The notes under the pieces were generated by a model. The model did no database searches and was not told where the DNA came from. It was given only the letters and a program-made list of their open reading frames with translations. Below, piece by piece: positions 1 through 8,698 of a stretch of 64,000 nucleotides of DNA. Made by a program: the position numbers and the translations under genes. The stretch is from NCBI GenBank assembly GCA_963720645.1, contig CAVRFX010000008.1:1-64000 (forward strand), in the 5' to 3' direction. Source of the DNA: RYN-230 sp963720645 (lineage in GTDB: Bacteria; Actinomycetota; Actinomycetes; Streptosporangiales; Streptosporangiaceae). The stretch's first letter is position 1. Every line of letters begins with the position of its first letter.

Positions 1-2
1 GG

Positions 3-176
3 CAGGCATCCTCAAGGTACGTGAGTCGTGGGCTCAAGACGAAGGCTGCGGCGCGGTTGATTCCCTGCACGTTCATTGGCAAGCATCTGCGGTTCAGCGA
101 TGACGATATCGCCGAGATCATGAAGGCTGGGACTCGCCAGCCCATCACATTGCGCGAGCGCCGCGCGAGCCGCTGA
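3..176 (+). CDS. Excisionase-like HTH protein, C-terminal part (truncated by window edge)
   Basis: Frame 3 is open from the window edge to a TGA at 174. It encodes 57 residues including ARLIPCTFIGKHLRFSDDD, the wing and final helix typical of MerR-like excisionase/HTH_17 DNA-binding proteins of actinobacterial integrative elements. Such proteins bend DNA at the attachment site and set the direction of the recombinase. It lies about 120 bp upstream of the integrase on the same strand, the usual xis-int arrangement. The start is outside the window, so total length is unknown. Family assignment rests on motif resemblance. Confidence 0.6.
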   Translation, partial: QASSRYVSRGLKTKAAARLIPCTFIGKHLRFSDDDIAEIMKAGTRQPITLRERRASR

Positions 177-299
177 AACAACCCGAGGCCGCTACCGGCA
201 CTGGCCACCGCCGGTCACCTGCGGTAGTGCCTGACCCGGCCGCCGACGTCCGGAGGGCCGACGGTCAGCTCGACGAGAGACATTACCCCGGAGGACGGT

Positions 300-1789
300 A
301 TGGCGTACGCGGAGAAGCGGGGGAGAAGCGCGAAGCCGTGGCGAGTGAAGTACAAGCTGCCCAGCGGCATCGAGACCAGCGAGTCCGGGTTCGAGACCAA
401 GGCCGCCGCGCTCACCTGGGGACGCGACCAGGAGGCCAGGATCCGCGAAGGCCGGTGGACCGACCCGAACGCGGGGAAGATCACGGTCAGCGAGTGGATC
501 GACCGGTGGATGACCTTGCAGGATGTCGGGCTCAGCACCGTGGAGACCCGCGAGTACCTGATCCGCCGGTTCATCCACCCGTCCTTCGGCGCCAGCGAGC
601 TGGGCTCGCTCACCACCGAGGACATCACCCGGTGGGAGAACTCCATCCCCGCCCGGACCGGCGTCTCCCGGCGCGTGGCCCGTGACGCCCGGGCCGTGCT
701 ATGCACGATGCTGGGCGACGCGGCCGCGGCCAAGCCGCCGCTGATCCCATACAACCCCGCGATAAGGCCCCGCAACCGCGGCCGGCGGACCGGCCGCAAG
801 CTGGACCGCGGCCCGCAGCGGGTGTGGGCCACACCGCTGCAGGCGTTACTGGTCGCCGAGCGGGCCGCGCTGCTGTCGGGCCGGGACGAGGACTTCACCA
901 TGGTCGTCACGATTGCCTATACCGGCCTGCGCTGGGGCGAGACGATCGGCCTCGAACGCGACTACGTCCACGACGACGAGATCCACGTCGAGTGGCAGCT
1001 CCGCGAGATCAGGAGCACGTTCCACCGGCTCCCGCCGAAGGACGACTCCTACCGCAGCCCCAACTGGGAACCCTGCCTGCCCGTCGACCTCCCGCCGTTC
1101 CTGGCCGGGCTGCTGGCCCGCCAGATCAAGGCCCAGCCCCGCGCACGGTGCGCCTGCGCCGCCCAGCACGGCGGCAGCGGGCAGTACGTGTTCCTCGGCC
1201 CGGACGGCGGCCACCCCCGGCGCAGCAACTACGCCCGCCGCGTGTTCCGCCCCGCCTGCGACGGCCGGTACCAGCCGCAGCCCGGCAAGCCGCCCCGGCT
1301 CACCATCGTGGACGCCTCCGCGTGGCCGGGCATCCCGATCACCACCTGGGCGCCCGCCCCGCCCGGCGACGCCGCGTTCACGCGGCCCGGGGCCGGGGCA
1401 TCCGGCCGATCCCCGAGGACATCCCGGTCGCCTGCTGGCTCCCGGTCAAGTACGGCCTGAACCCGCACGGCATGAGGCACGGCCACAAGACCTGGATGGC
1501 CGAAGATGGCATCCCGGAGATCCTCGCCGAGCAGCGCCTCGGCCACGAGGTGCCCGGCATGCGCGGCCTCTACGCCCACACTTCCGACCGGATGCGCGAG
1601 GACCTCAAGCACGCCCTCCAGGCCCGCTGGGAGGACTCGCTCCGCGAACGGGCCGCCCTCCACGAGCACTCACCCGTCCCGCTGCTCGACGAACTCCTGG
1701 CGCCCTTTCGCGCCGCCAGCACCGGACGCAATGACACCACGAGACACCCAGCCGGACACGCCCAGCACCGGGAGGCAGGGAGAAGATGA
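300..1789 (+). pseudogene. int: Tyrosine recombinase/integrase, one frameshift
   Basis: Site-specific integrase of the phage/AICE type, reconstructed from two frames. ATG 300 follows a GGAGG ribosome-binding site. The N-terminal part has an AP2-like/SAM-like core-binding region and then the first catalytic Arg in TGLRWGE. The second part carries HGMRHGHK, an LGHEVPG block and the catalytic Tyr in LYAHTS, so all hallmark residues exist. The frame changes near 1389-1392, a GGGG run; one added G restores a continuous protein of about 496 residues. It sits next to the 3' end of tRNA-Ala, its probable target. It is either a decayed integrase or a sequencing error; the intact catalytic set favours error or recent mutation. 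Confidence 0.85.
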
Positions 1790-1820
1790 TCTCCCAAATT
1801 CCTCCCAACCAAGCCGAAAA

Positions 1821-1845
1821 CCCCAGCCCGGGAAGTAGGCTGGGG
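1821..1845. terminator. Hairpin downstream of integrase
   Basis: CCCCAGCC and GGCTGGGG form an 8-bp perfect stem around a 9-nt loop, 32 bp after the integrase stop and 47 bp before the tRNA 3' end. There is no clear T-run, so it may be a terminator or a recombinase arm/accessory site near the att junction. Confidence 0.4.
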
Positions 1846-1889
1846 CCCAAGGAAAGAGCTTCTGACCTGGTCAGAGACCAGATCCCAGA

Positions 1890-1965
<76 letters not shown>

Positions 1966-2187
1966 TGGAACGCGTGTCAGCCTAGCAAAGACTCAGGCCT
2001 CCCCGTACGCCCAGCGCTTCCGGCCCTCATGGTCGGTCCCGGTCCCCGCCCGGCTGGCTGTGGCAGGGCCGCGATCAGGATCGCGGTCAATACCTGCCAC
2101 ATAAGCGCCCCCTATTGAACGTGATCATGAGAGGACGGGGGGAGGACCGCTGCGCAAGGGCGCTTCAAAGCCTGGCGCGGCGACGGG

Positions 2188-2355
2188 CCGGTCGGGTCGC
2201 GAGGCACCGGCTGAGTCGGGCCACGGCGGGATCGGCCGCGACGGGACGAGTCGGGGAAGCTCACGACGGGACCGGCCGCTACGGCCGGTCGGGACAGGTC
2301 GGGTCGCGAGGGACGGGCTGGGTCGGGCCACGGCGCGACCGGCCACGACGGGTCG
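2188..2355. repeat. Degenerate direct repeat, GC-rich intergenic spacer
   Basis: The 390-bp spacer between tRNA-Ala and the next gene holds no convincing gene. A segment of about 57 bp starting at 2190 recurs at 2297 with a handful of mismatches (both begin GGTCGGGTCGCGAGG), and shorter GGTCGG/CCGGCC motifs lie between. It looks like decayed tandem duplication. Confidence 0.6.
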
Positions 2356-2356
2356 G

Positions 2357-3073
2357 TCAGTCGCCTACGGCGCGGTTGGCGGCGTCGGTGTACTGGTCGT
2401 AGAGCTGGTCGCCGACGCGCTCGGAGATGTCGATGATCTCGGCGGAGTAGGCGACGATCTCCACGACCGGCTCGGCCTGCTCCGCCACGTCCGGCGCCTC
2501 GGGCTTGCTCACCACGCGCTCGAGAACCTCGGCGGTCACCGGAGCGGCCTCGCGCCCGGACCCCGCCTCGCGCCGGGACCCGGCCTGGCGTCCAGCCTCG
2601 GACCGCGAGCGGCGCGGCTGGGCAGCGTGGGCCACCTTGCCCGCCCGCTCACGGTCGCTGCGCGCGGCCTCACGCAGCAGCAACACGAAGCCGCCCAGCA
2701 TCACGGCAGGCGGGATCACGACCCAGATGGCGGCGACGTGCGCCACGGCGATCACGAACGCGATCAGCGTCAGGGCTATGAGCGTGCCGAGCATGCGGCG
2801 GCGGGCCTTGAGGATGTTGGCGTGCCGCTCGGCGGCGTCATCCTCGGTCCAGGTGATCTCTTCCTCGATCGTGACCTCACGCTCCGTCACCGTCGGCTGG
2901 GACGACTTCTGGCCCCGGATCTTGGGCATGGCCTCGGTCTCGTAGACCTCGGCGTGCATCTCGAAGTGCTCGGTGACCTCGTAGCGGCGGCGGCGGCCCG
3001 GGCGGAGCCAGCGGGGCATGAGGACCCCGGCCCAGATGGCCACGATCGCGAAGTAGAGGATGGCGCTGCTCAC
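2357..3073 (-). CDS. GlpR-like membrane protein (candidate receptor of MoeA/Glp)
   Basis: 238 residues. A hydrophobic N-terminal segment (about 3-22, ending MPRWLRPGRRRR) is followed by an acidic soluble stretch, then two adjacent hydrophobic segments (about 95-140), then a charged low-complexity region and a conserved-looking C-terminus. The same position beside rimJ, moeA and galU is held in Mycobacterium by Rv0996. In Corynebacterium the homologous protein GlpR is described as the membrane receptor of the gephyrin-like FtsZ-binding protein Glp. Assignment rests on N-terminal resemblance and synteny. A role in division or polar growth is inferred. Confidence 0.6.
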   Translation of the reverse strand: MSSAILYFAIVAIWAGVLMPRWLRPGRRRRYEVTEHFEMHAEVYETEAMPKIRGQKSSQPTVTEREVTIEEEITWTEDDAAERHANILKARRRMLGTLIALTLIAFVIAVAHVAAIWVVIPPAVMLGGFVLLLREAARSDRERAGKVAHAAQPRRSRSEAGRQAGSRREAGSGREAAPVTAEVLERVVSKPEAPDVAEQAEPVVEIVAYSAEIIDISERVGDQLYDQYTDAANRAVGD

Positions 3074-3104
3074 CGCGTCACCCCCGGGGCCCCGCCCGAG
3101 CCGG

Positions 3105-3162
3105 GAGCCACGCCGGCAGCCGAGCCGAGAGCCACGCCGGCAGCCGAGCCGAGAGCCACGCC
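3105..3162. repeat. 24-bp tandem repeat (2.4 copies) in intergenic region
   Basis: The unit GAGCCACGCCGGCAGCC plus CGAGCCGA is repeated exactly at 3105-3128 and 3129-3152, and partially to 3162. The surrounding gap 3074-3421 contains no supported gene. It is the upstream region of the GlpR-like gene. Confidence 0.85.
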
Positions 3163-3421
3163 GAGAGCCGGCCGGCCCGCATCAGCCCGGCACGGGGCCA
3201 CGCACTGCCTGAAGGCACGCATGGATAGCCGCGTGGCGGGCTTGCTCACGTCACGCACGGTATGGGTCAGCGCTGGGGATGAACAGTATTAGACGCGGTG
3301 TGTCGTGAGATCACGAGTCAGATTAGGAACTCCCGGCCCCGGGAGCCCCCCAGGACCCCCCCGGAAGCCCCAATCGAGCCCCAAGAGCGGCCCGAAAGCA
3401 GCCCCGAAAGCAGCCCCGGGA

Positions 3422-4078
3422 TCAGCCTGCCCCGGCCCTCCGCGCCGACAACTCGTTGCGCCACCGGGGCAGCAGCCCACCCGACACATCCTCGACCGTC
3501 AGCGCGTAGCAGAGGTGATCCCGCCAGGACCCGTCGATGTGCAGGTAGCGGCGCCGCAGCCCTTCCTCGCGGAACCCGAGCTTCTCCACGACCCGCCGGG
3601 ACGCCTGGTTCTCCGGCCGGATGCTGGCCTCCACGCGATGCAACCCGACCACGAAGAAACAATGGTCCAGCGCCATCGCCAGCGCCGTCGGGGTCACATT
3701 GCGCCCCGCGAACACCTCGTCGATCCAGTACCCGACCTGGGCGGTCCGCGCGGACCCCCAGACGATGCTGCCCACGGTCAGCTGCCCGGCGAACTGGCCG
3801 CCGTAGGTGATCACCCAGGGCAGGGCCAGGCCCTGGCGGGCCTCCCGGCGCATGGTCCGGGCCATCGACAGGTACGGGCTGATCGTGGAGCGGTACAGCG
3901 GGGTCTCGGGGTTGGTGGGCTCCCAGGGCCGTAGCCAGTCGGCGTTCCGCACCCGGGCGTCCCGCCAGGTCGTCGCATCCCGGGCCCGCACCGGCCGCAG
4001 CGCGATCGGCGCGTCCAGGAGAGCCGGCTCCACGATCGTGACTGGCCAGCCGCGCATTCGTCCCACGTGGCCCATCAT
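3422..4078 (-). CDS. rimJ: GNAT N-acetyltransferase, RimJ type
   Basis: About 218 residues. It has the RimJ/RimL fold signature: LRPVRARDATTWRDAR near the N-terminus, QLTVGSIVWGSARTAQVGYWIDEVFAGRNVTPTALAM covering the acetyl-CoA pyrophosphate loop (read as separate short motifs), and a VVEKLGFREEG C-terminal motif. Members acetylate N-terminal Ala/Ser of ribosomal proteins or other amines; the substrate here is unknown. The start is uncertain: ATGs at 4078, 4075 and 4057 are possible, and a purine-rich GGGGGA precedes the first two. Position next to moeA and the GlpR-like gene matches Rv0995 in Mycobacterium. Confidence 0.8.
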   Translation of the reverse strand: MMGHVGRMRGWPVTIVEPALLDAPIALRPVRARDATTWRDARVRNADWLRPWEPTNPETPLYRSTISPYLSMARTMRREARQGLALPWVITYGGQFAGQLTVGSIVWGSARTAQVGYWIDEVFAGRNVTPTALAMALDHCFFVVGLHRVEASIRPENQASRRVVEKLGFREEGLRRRYLHIDGSWRDHLCYALTVEDVSGGLLPRWRNELSARRAGAG

Positions 4079-4198
4079 TCCCCCGTTTGCGATCAGAACG
4101 CTACGCGGACACCCGATCAAAACACCGCTGTAACGCAATGAACCCAGCTACCGGTCCCGGCGGCTATGCCCGGTGATGCCCGGCCGCCACCTGGTCAA

Positions 4199-4732
4199 TC
4201 ACCCGAAGCGCGGGTGATCTCCGCCCCGTGCCTGGTCAACGGCGTGGGTGAGCACGGGGGTGAGCACCCGCATGCCATCTTTCACCCCGCCGCTCGAGCC
4301 CGGGAGGTTAACGATGAGGACGTCACCGGCCAGGCCCGCCAGGCCGCGGGACAGCATGGCCGCGGGGATCCCGGCCGCGACCCCCGCGGCCCGGATCGAT
4401 TCCGCTATGCCGGGTATCTCCCGGTCTATGACCTTCCGGGTCATTTCCGGGGTGAGATCGCCGGGGGTGAGGCCCGTGCCGCCGGTTGTCACGATCACCT
4501 TGTAGCCGGAGGCCACCCCATCCAGCAGGGCCTGCTCGACCGGGTCACCGTCCGGGACCACCAGGGCGTCCACCGCGCAGCCGGCCTCGGCCAGCAGGCC
4601 GGCCAGCACCGGCCCGGACTTGTCCTCGTACACCCCGGCCGAGGCCCGGTTCGACACCGTGATGGCCAGCGCCCGGATCACCGGGCCGCGGGTCACCCCG
4701 CCGTCGGTCGCGGCACTCCAGGCGTCGCTCAT
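4199..4732 (-). CDS. moaB: Molybdenum cofactor biosynthesis protein MoaB/Mog
   Basis: About 177 residues of the MoaB/Mog fold, which adenylylates molybdopterin before molybdate insertion by MoeA. Visible motifs are VSNRASAG, DKSGPVLAGLL, VIVTTGGTGLTPGD and NLPGSSGGVKDGM, the conserved MPT-binding signature. ATG 4732 lies 13 nt after a GGAGG site; a GTG at 4744 is possible. It follows moaC after a very short gap, so the order moeA-moaC-moaB forms one transcription unit headed by galU. Confidence 0.92.
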   Translation of the reverse strand: MSDAWSAATDGGVTRGPVIRALAITVSNRASAGVYEDKSGPVLAGLLAEAGCAVDALVVPDGDPVEQALLDGVASGYKVIVTTGGTGLTPGDLTPEMTRKVIDREIPGIAESIRAAGVAAGIPAAMLSRGLAGLAGDVLIVNLPGSSGGVKDGMRVLTPVLTHAVDQARGGDHPRFG

Positions 4733-4748
4733 GGCCGCCGCCACCTCC

Positions 4749-5276
4749 TCATGACCGGGACCACGGGCCGGTCTTGCCGCCGGTCTTCTCGTCCACCCGC
4801 ACGTCCGTGATCACCGCCGCCGGGTCCACCGCCTTGATCATGTCGATCAGCGCCAGCGCGGCCACGGTCACCGACGTCAGCGCCTCCATCTCGACCCCGG
4901 TCCGGTCCGCGGTCCGCGCCGTCGCCGTGATCGACACCCCGTCGTCGTCCACGGACAGCTCGACCGTGACCGCGTGCAGCCCGATGGGGTGGCACAGCGG
5001 GATCAGGTCCGGGGTCTTCTTCGCGCCCTGGATTCCGGCGATCCGCGCCACCGCTACCGCATCGCCCTTCGGGACCTCACCCGCCCGAAGCGCCCTAACG
5101 GCTTTACCGGACAGCAGCACGCGGCCGGACGCGCGAGCCTGCCGGGCGGTCACGTCCTTGCCGGACACGTTGACCATCCGGGCATGCCCGGACGAGTCGA
5201 GATGCGAGAGCCGGGGGACGTCCGGCGTGCCCAGCCCATCCTCGAACTGGCCACCCTCAGCGCTGGCACCGGTCAT
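4749..5276 (-). CDS. moaC: Cyclic pyranopterin monophosphate synthase MoaC
   Basis: Converts the 3',8-cyclo-GTP product of MoaA into cyclic pyranopterin monophosphate. Family motifs present: MVNVSGKDVTARQA, PKGDAVAVARIAGIQGAKKT, the active-site IPLCHPI, and GVEMEALTSVTVAALALIDM with the catalytic Glu/Asp region, ending near the usual KTGG. The chosen ATG overlaps the moeA stop as ATGA (5273-5276), indicating translational coupling; an upstream ATG at 5285 is also in frame. No moaA is in the window. Confidence 0.95.
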   Translation of the reverse strand: MTGASAEGGQFEDGLGTPDVPRLSHLDSSGHARMVNVSGKDVTARQARASGRVLLSGKAVRALRAGEVPKGDAVAVARIAGIQGAKKTPDLIPLCHPIGLHAVTVELSVDDDGVSITATARTADRTGVEMEALTSVTVAALALIDMIKAVDPAAVITDVRVDEKTGGKTGPWSRS

Positions 5277-6520
5277 GGCAGGCACATTACGTTGACGCCC
5301 TGGCCGGCCTCCAGCCGGGTGACCTCCTCCGGCACGATGATCAGCGCGTTGGCCTGGGCGAGCGCGCCGAGCTGGTGGGAGGACTGCCCGGTCAGCGGGA
5401 CGACCGTCTCCCGGGCGTCATCCAGCACGCCGCGCAGGTAGGACCGGCGGCCCCCCGGGGACCGCACGCCCTCGGTGAGGGCCGCCTCCACGAACGGTTT
5501 TCGTTGCGGAGAATAGTTTTTCAGGGCATCGAGCGCGGGCTGCACGAACAGGACGAACGACACGTACGCGCTGACGGGGTTGCCGGGCAGCGTGAAGATC
5601 GGGGTCCGGTCCGGGCCGAGCGCACCGAAACCCTGGGGCATCCCGGGCTGCATGGCGACCTTGCGGAACGTGATCGTGCCCAGCTTCGACAGGGCGGCCT
5701 TGACCACGTCGTGCTCGCCGCCCATGCTCACCCCGCCGCTGGTGATCAGCAGGTCGGCGTCGGCGAGCAGGCCTTCCAGCGTGCTGAGCACCACGGCCGG
5801 GTCGTCGCGCAGCCGGTGCCGGCGGACGGTCGCGCCGCCCCGGCGGGCCGCCGCGGCCAGCATGAAGCTGTTCGACTCCCAGATCTGGCCGGGGATCAGG
5901 GGCGTGCCGGGCTCGACCAGCTCGTTGCCGGTCGAGATCACCGCGACCCGGGGTGGGGTGCGGGCCAGCACCTCGCCCTGGCCGGAGGCGGCCAGCAGGG
6001 CCAGCTGCACCGGGCCGATCAGGGTCCCCTCCGGGAGCAGGACGGTGCCCCTGGCCACGTCGTCGCCGCGGTGGCGGACGGCGTGATCCCGGTCGGGAGC
6101 GCGGCGGATGACCACGGTCGTGGTGCCCGCGTCGGTCCACTCCACCGGGACCACGGCGTCGGCGCCCTCGGGCAGCCGGGCGCCGGTCATGATCTGCAGG
6201 CAGGCCCCGGCCTCGACCCAGTAGTCGCCGGTGTCGCCCGCCGCGATCTCACCGCGGACCGGCAGCGTGACCGGGGTGTCGGCGCTGGCCCCGGCCAGGT
6301 CGGCGGCCCGGACCGCGTAGCCGTCCATGGCCGAGTTGTCGAACGACGGCAGCGGCGTGCTGGCCGTGACGTGCTCGGCCAGCACGCTCCCGTGCGCGCC
6401 CGCCAGCGGGACCCAGACCGGCTCGACCGGGCGGATGGCCGCGAGCACGTCGGCCAGGTGCTGCTCCACCGGGACCAGCGGCGGGTCGGCGTGCGACCCG
6501 CACGGCTCCTGGTGGGTCAC
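5273..6520 (-). CDS. moeA: Molybdopterin molybdotransferase MoeA / gephyrin-like Glp
   Basis: 415 residues with MoeA domains in order: N-terminal domain I/II (SFDNSAMDGYAVRAADL), molybdopterin-binding domain III (VAVISTGNELVEPG, DLLITSGGVSMGGEHD, PGMPQGFG, PIFTLPGNPVSAYVSF), and C-terminal beta-barrel domain IV. It catalyses molybdate insertion. Because the GlpR-like receptor lies nearby, it may also act as the FtsZ-linked Glp described in Corynebacterium. Its start overlaps the galU stop (ATGA). Domain IV carries the segment NYSPQRKPF, encoded by an unusually AT-rich motif (5494-5514) that recurs elsewhere in the window. Confidence 0.93.
   Translation of the reverse strand: MTHQEPCGSHADPPLVPVEQHLADVLAAIRPVEPVWVPLAGAHGSVLAEHVTASTPLPSFDNSAMDGYAVRAADLAGASADTPVTLPVRGEIAAGDTGDYWVEAGACLQIMTGARLPEGADAVVPVEWTDAGTTTVVIRRAPDRDHAVRHRGDDVARGTVLLPEGTLIGPVQLALLAASGQGEVLARTPPRVAVISTGNELVEPGTPLIPGQIWESNSFMLAAAARRGGATVRRHRLRDDPAVVLSTLEGLLADADLLITSGGVSMGGEHDVVKAALSKLGTITFRKVAMQPGMPQGFGALGPDRTPIFTLPGNPVSAYVSFVLFVQPALDALKNYSPQRKPFVEAALTEGVRSPGGRRSYLRGVLDDARETVVPLTGQSSHQLGALAQANALIIVPEEVTRLEAGQGVNVMCLP
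5494..5514 (-). repeat. Short interspersed motif, copy A (inside moeA)
   Basis: The 21 bases ATTCTCCGCAACGAAAACC plus GT (minus strand) match 53858-53878 exactly over 21 bp and 38746-38764 over 19 bp. In the gene it reads as SPQRKP. It is AT-richer than its surroundings. Confidence 0.85.
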
Positions 6521-7425
6521 GGCAGGTTGTCGAGGTACTTGCGGAGCCAGGGCACGAACTCCGGGGCCACGTCGGGCCGCTCGACCGCGAACTGGATCAG
6601 GGTGCGCAGGTAGTTGACCTTGTTGCCGGTGTCGTAGCGGCGGCCGCGGAACAGCACGCCGTACACGCCGCCGCCGTCGGACGGGTCCATCCCGGCCAGG
6701 GTCTTCAGCGCGTCGGTGAGCTGGATCTCGCCGCCACGGCCCGGCGGGGTCTCCTCCAGCACCCCGAACACCGCCGGGTCACACACGTAACGGCCGATGA
6801 TGATCCAGTTGCTGGGCGCGTCCTGCGGGGCCGGCTTCTCCACCAGGTCGGTGATCCGGACCACGTCGTCCTCGTCGGTCGCCTCGATCGCGGCGGTCCC
6901 GTAGCTGGACACCTGGTCCCACTCGACCTCCATCAGCGCCACGACCGATCCGCCGCGCTGCTCCCGGACCTGGAGCATCCGCTGCAGCAGCCGGTCGTCC
7001 GGGTGGATGAAGTCGTCGCCGAGGAGCACCGCGAACGCTTCGCGGCCGACGTGCTTGGCCGCGCAGGACACGGCGTGGCCGAGGCCCTTCGGGTCGCCCT
7101 GGCGGACGTAGTGCACGGTGGCGAGCTCGTAGGGCTCGCGGATGAGGGCCAGCCCCTCCTCGTCGCCCTTGGCGATGAGGGCTTCCTCGAGCTCGAAGTT
7201 GCGGTCGAAGTGATCCTCGATCGACCGCTTGCTCCGCCCCGTGATCATCAGGACGTCGTTGAGCCCGGCGGTGACCGCCTCCTCCACCACGTACTGGATG
7301 GCGGGCTTGTCCACCACGGGCAGCATTTCCTTGGGGGTGGCCTTGGTGGCAGGCAGGAACCGGGTTCCCAGGCCAGCCGCAGGCACAACCGCCTTCGTGA
7401 CCTTCGTCGCGATACTGTCAGGCAT
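6517..7425 (-). CDS. galU: UTP--glucose-1-phosphate uridylyltransferase
   Basis: 302 residues. Makes UDP-glucose from UTP and glucose-1-phosphate for cell-envelope polysaccharides. The nucleotide-binding N-terminus KAVVPAAGLGTRFLPATKA and KEMLPVVDKPAIQYVVEEA are diagnostic; VLLGDDFIH carries the metal-binding Asp and LVEKP follows. Length matches the family. It is the first gene of a leftward unit galU-moeA-moaC-moaB, with 4-bp overlaps between galU/moeA and moeA/moaC. The 90-bp divergent gap to the next gene must hold both promoters. Confidence 0.96.
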   Translation of the reverse strand: MPDSIATKVTKAVVPAAGLGTRFLPATKATPKEMLPVVDKPAIQYVVEEAVTAGLNDVLMITGRSKRSIEDHFDRNFELEEALIAKGDEEGLALIREPYELATVHYVRQGDPKGLGHAVSCAAKHVGREAFAVLLGDDFIHPDDRLLQRMLQVREQRGGSVVALMEVEWDQVSSYGTAAIEATDEDDVVRITDLVEKPAPQDAPSNWIIIGRYVCDPAVFGVLEETPPGRGGEIQLTDALKTLAGMDPSDGGGVYGVLFRGRRYDTGNKVNYLRTLIQFAVERPDVAPEFVPWLRKYLDNLP

Positions 7426-7515
7426 CTTCGTACCCTAGTAGGCCGGGGCAGCTGGCATGGTCCTGGCCCGCGTCCCGGCGGGCCGCAAATGGCAATCTCA
7501 CAGTAACCTCGCAGC

Positions 7516-8136
7516 GTGAACGCCCATGAGGTTCCAGTTCCCGCCGGCAGTGCGCTTAACCAGGAGAAGGCGGCGCTGCGGGCCCGGCTGCTGGCCGCCC
7601 GGCGGCAGTTCACCCCGGCCGGGCGGGCCGGGGCCGGGCGGGACATCCGGGACGCGATCCTGTCGATGCCGCAGACCCAGATGGCCGGCACGGTCGCCGC
7701 GTACTACTCGATCGGCACCGAGCCGGACACCCACGGGCTGCTGTTCGCGCTGTGGAAGCGGGGCAGCTACGTGCTGCTGCCCATCCTGCTGCCCGGCGGC
7801 GACCTGGACTGGGCCTCCTACGAGGGCCCGGATTCGCTGCAGCCCGGGCCGCGGGGCCTGCACGAGCCGGGCGAGCCGCCGCGCGGGACCGGGGCGATCT
7901 GCAGCGCTGACCTGGTGCTGGTGCCCGCGGTCGCGGTCGACCACTCCGGGATGCGGCTCGGCCGCGGCGGCGGCAGCTACGACCGGGCCCTGGCCCGGGT
8001 CGGAACACCGGTGCCCACCGTGGCGTTGCTGTACGACAGCGAGTTCCTCCCGCACGTGCCCGCGGGGCAGCATGACCAGCGGGTTCGCATGATCGCCCGG
8101 CCTTCCTCGGGGGTCACGCGGCTGCCCCGGTCATGA
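7516..8136 (+). CDS. 5-formyltetrahydrofolate cyclo-ligase
   Basis: 206 residues starting at GTG 7516. Converts 5-formyl-THF to 5,10-methenyl-THF using ATP. Signature residues: LNQEKAALRARLLAARR at the N-terminus, the substrate/ATP motif RLGRGGGSYDRALA near residue 155, and the preceding VPAVAVDHSGMRLG. It is divergent to galU, the same arrangement as Rv0992c/Rv0993 in Mycobacterium. Confidence 0.93.
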   Translation: MNAHEVPVPAGSALNQEKAALRARLLAARRQFTPAGRAGAGRDIRDAILSMPQTQMAGTVAAYYSIGTEPDTHGLLFALWKRGSYVLLPILLPGGDLDWASYEGPDSLQPGPRGLHEPGEPPRGTGAICSADLVLVPAVAVDHSGMRLGRGGGSYDRALARVGTPVPTVALLYDSEFLPHVPAGQHDQRVRMIARPSSGVTRLPRS

Positions 8137-8224
8137 TCGGGGCAGCGCGGGAAATGAGCTACCATTTAGCAGTCGTGGACGGGGAGTGCTAAGGACTGCC
8201 CCTCAGGCCACCGGAGGAGACGCT

Positions 8225-8677
8225 GTGCCGACCTACCAGTACACCTGCACTGAATGCGGCGAGCAGGTCGAGGTCGTGCAGAAGTTCACCGATGACCCGC
8301 TGACCGTGTGCACCAACTGCGGGGGCAGGCTGCGCAAGGTGTTCTCGCCCGTGGGCATCGTGTTCAAGGGGTCAGGTTTCTACCGCACCGACAGCCGGAA
8401 GGCCTCGTCCGGCGACGGTCCGGCCAAGAAGGACAAGGAGACGGCCGGTTCGGCGTCGTCAGACTCGTCCTCCGGGTCGTCCAAGGACTCCGCGTCGTCG
8501 GGGTCCGGTCCGGATTCGTCGTCCTCGTCGTCGTCCTCGTCCGGCTCGGGATCCGGGTCCGGCTCGTCCGGCTCGCCGGGCTCGTCGTCGTCCGGCTCGG
8601 GTTCCGGCTCGGGGTCCGGCTCCGGCTCCGGGGCTTCGGGCAAAAAGGGCAGCAAGAGCTCGGCGCCGGCCGCGTAG
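8225..8677 (+). CDS. FmdB-family zinc-ribbon protein with long Ser/Gly tail
   Basis: 150 residues. GTG 8225 follows a GGAGGAGA site, giving the canonical start (V/M)PTYQYTC. Two CxxC pairs (CTEC and CTNC) form a small zinc ribbon with the FmdB/CxxC_CxxC_SSSS family signature, followed by VFKGSGFYRTD. Residues from about 70 onward are almost purely Ser, Gly, Asp and Pro, ending GKKGSKSSAPAA. Serine-rich tails are seen in this family, but this one is unusually long and is encoded by TCG/TCC/GGC microrepeats. Function of the family is unclear (regulatory or metal-binding). Confidence 0.85.
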   Translation: MPTYQYTCTECGEQVEVVQKFTDDPLTVCTNCGGRLRKVFSPVGIVFKGSGFYRTDSRKASSGDGPAKKDKETAGSASSDSSSGSSKDSASSGSGPDSSSSSSSSSGSGSGSGSSGSPGSSSSGSGSGSGSGSGSGASGKKGSKSSAPAA

Positions 8678-8698
8678 GCCGCAGCCGCTCGCTACCCT

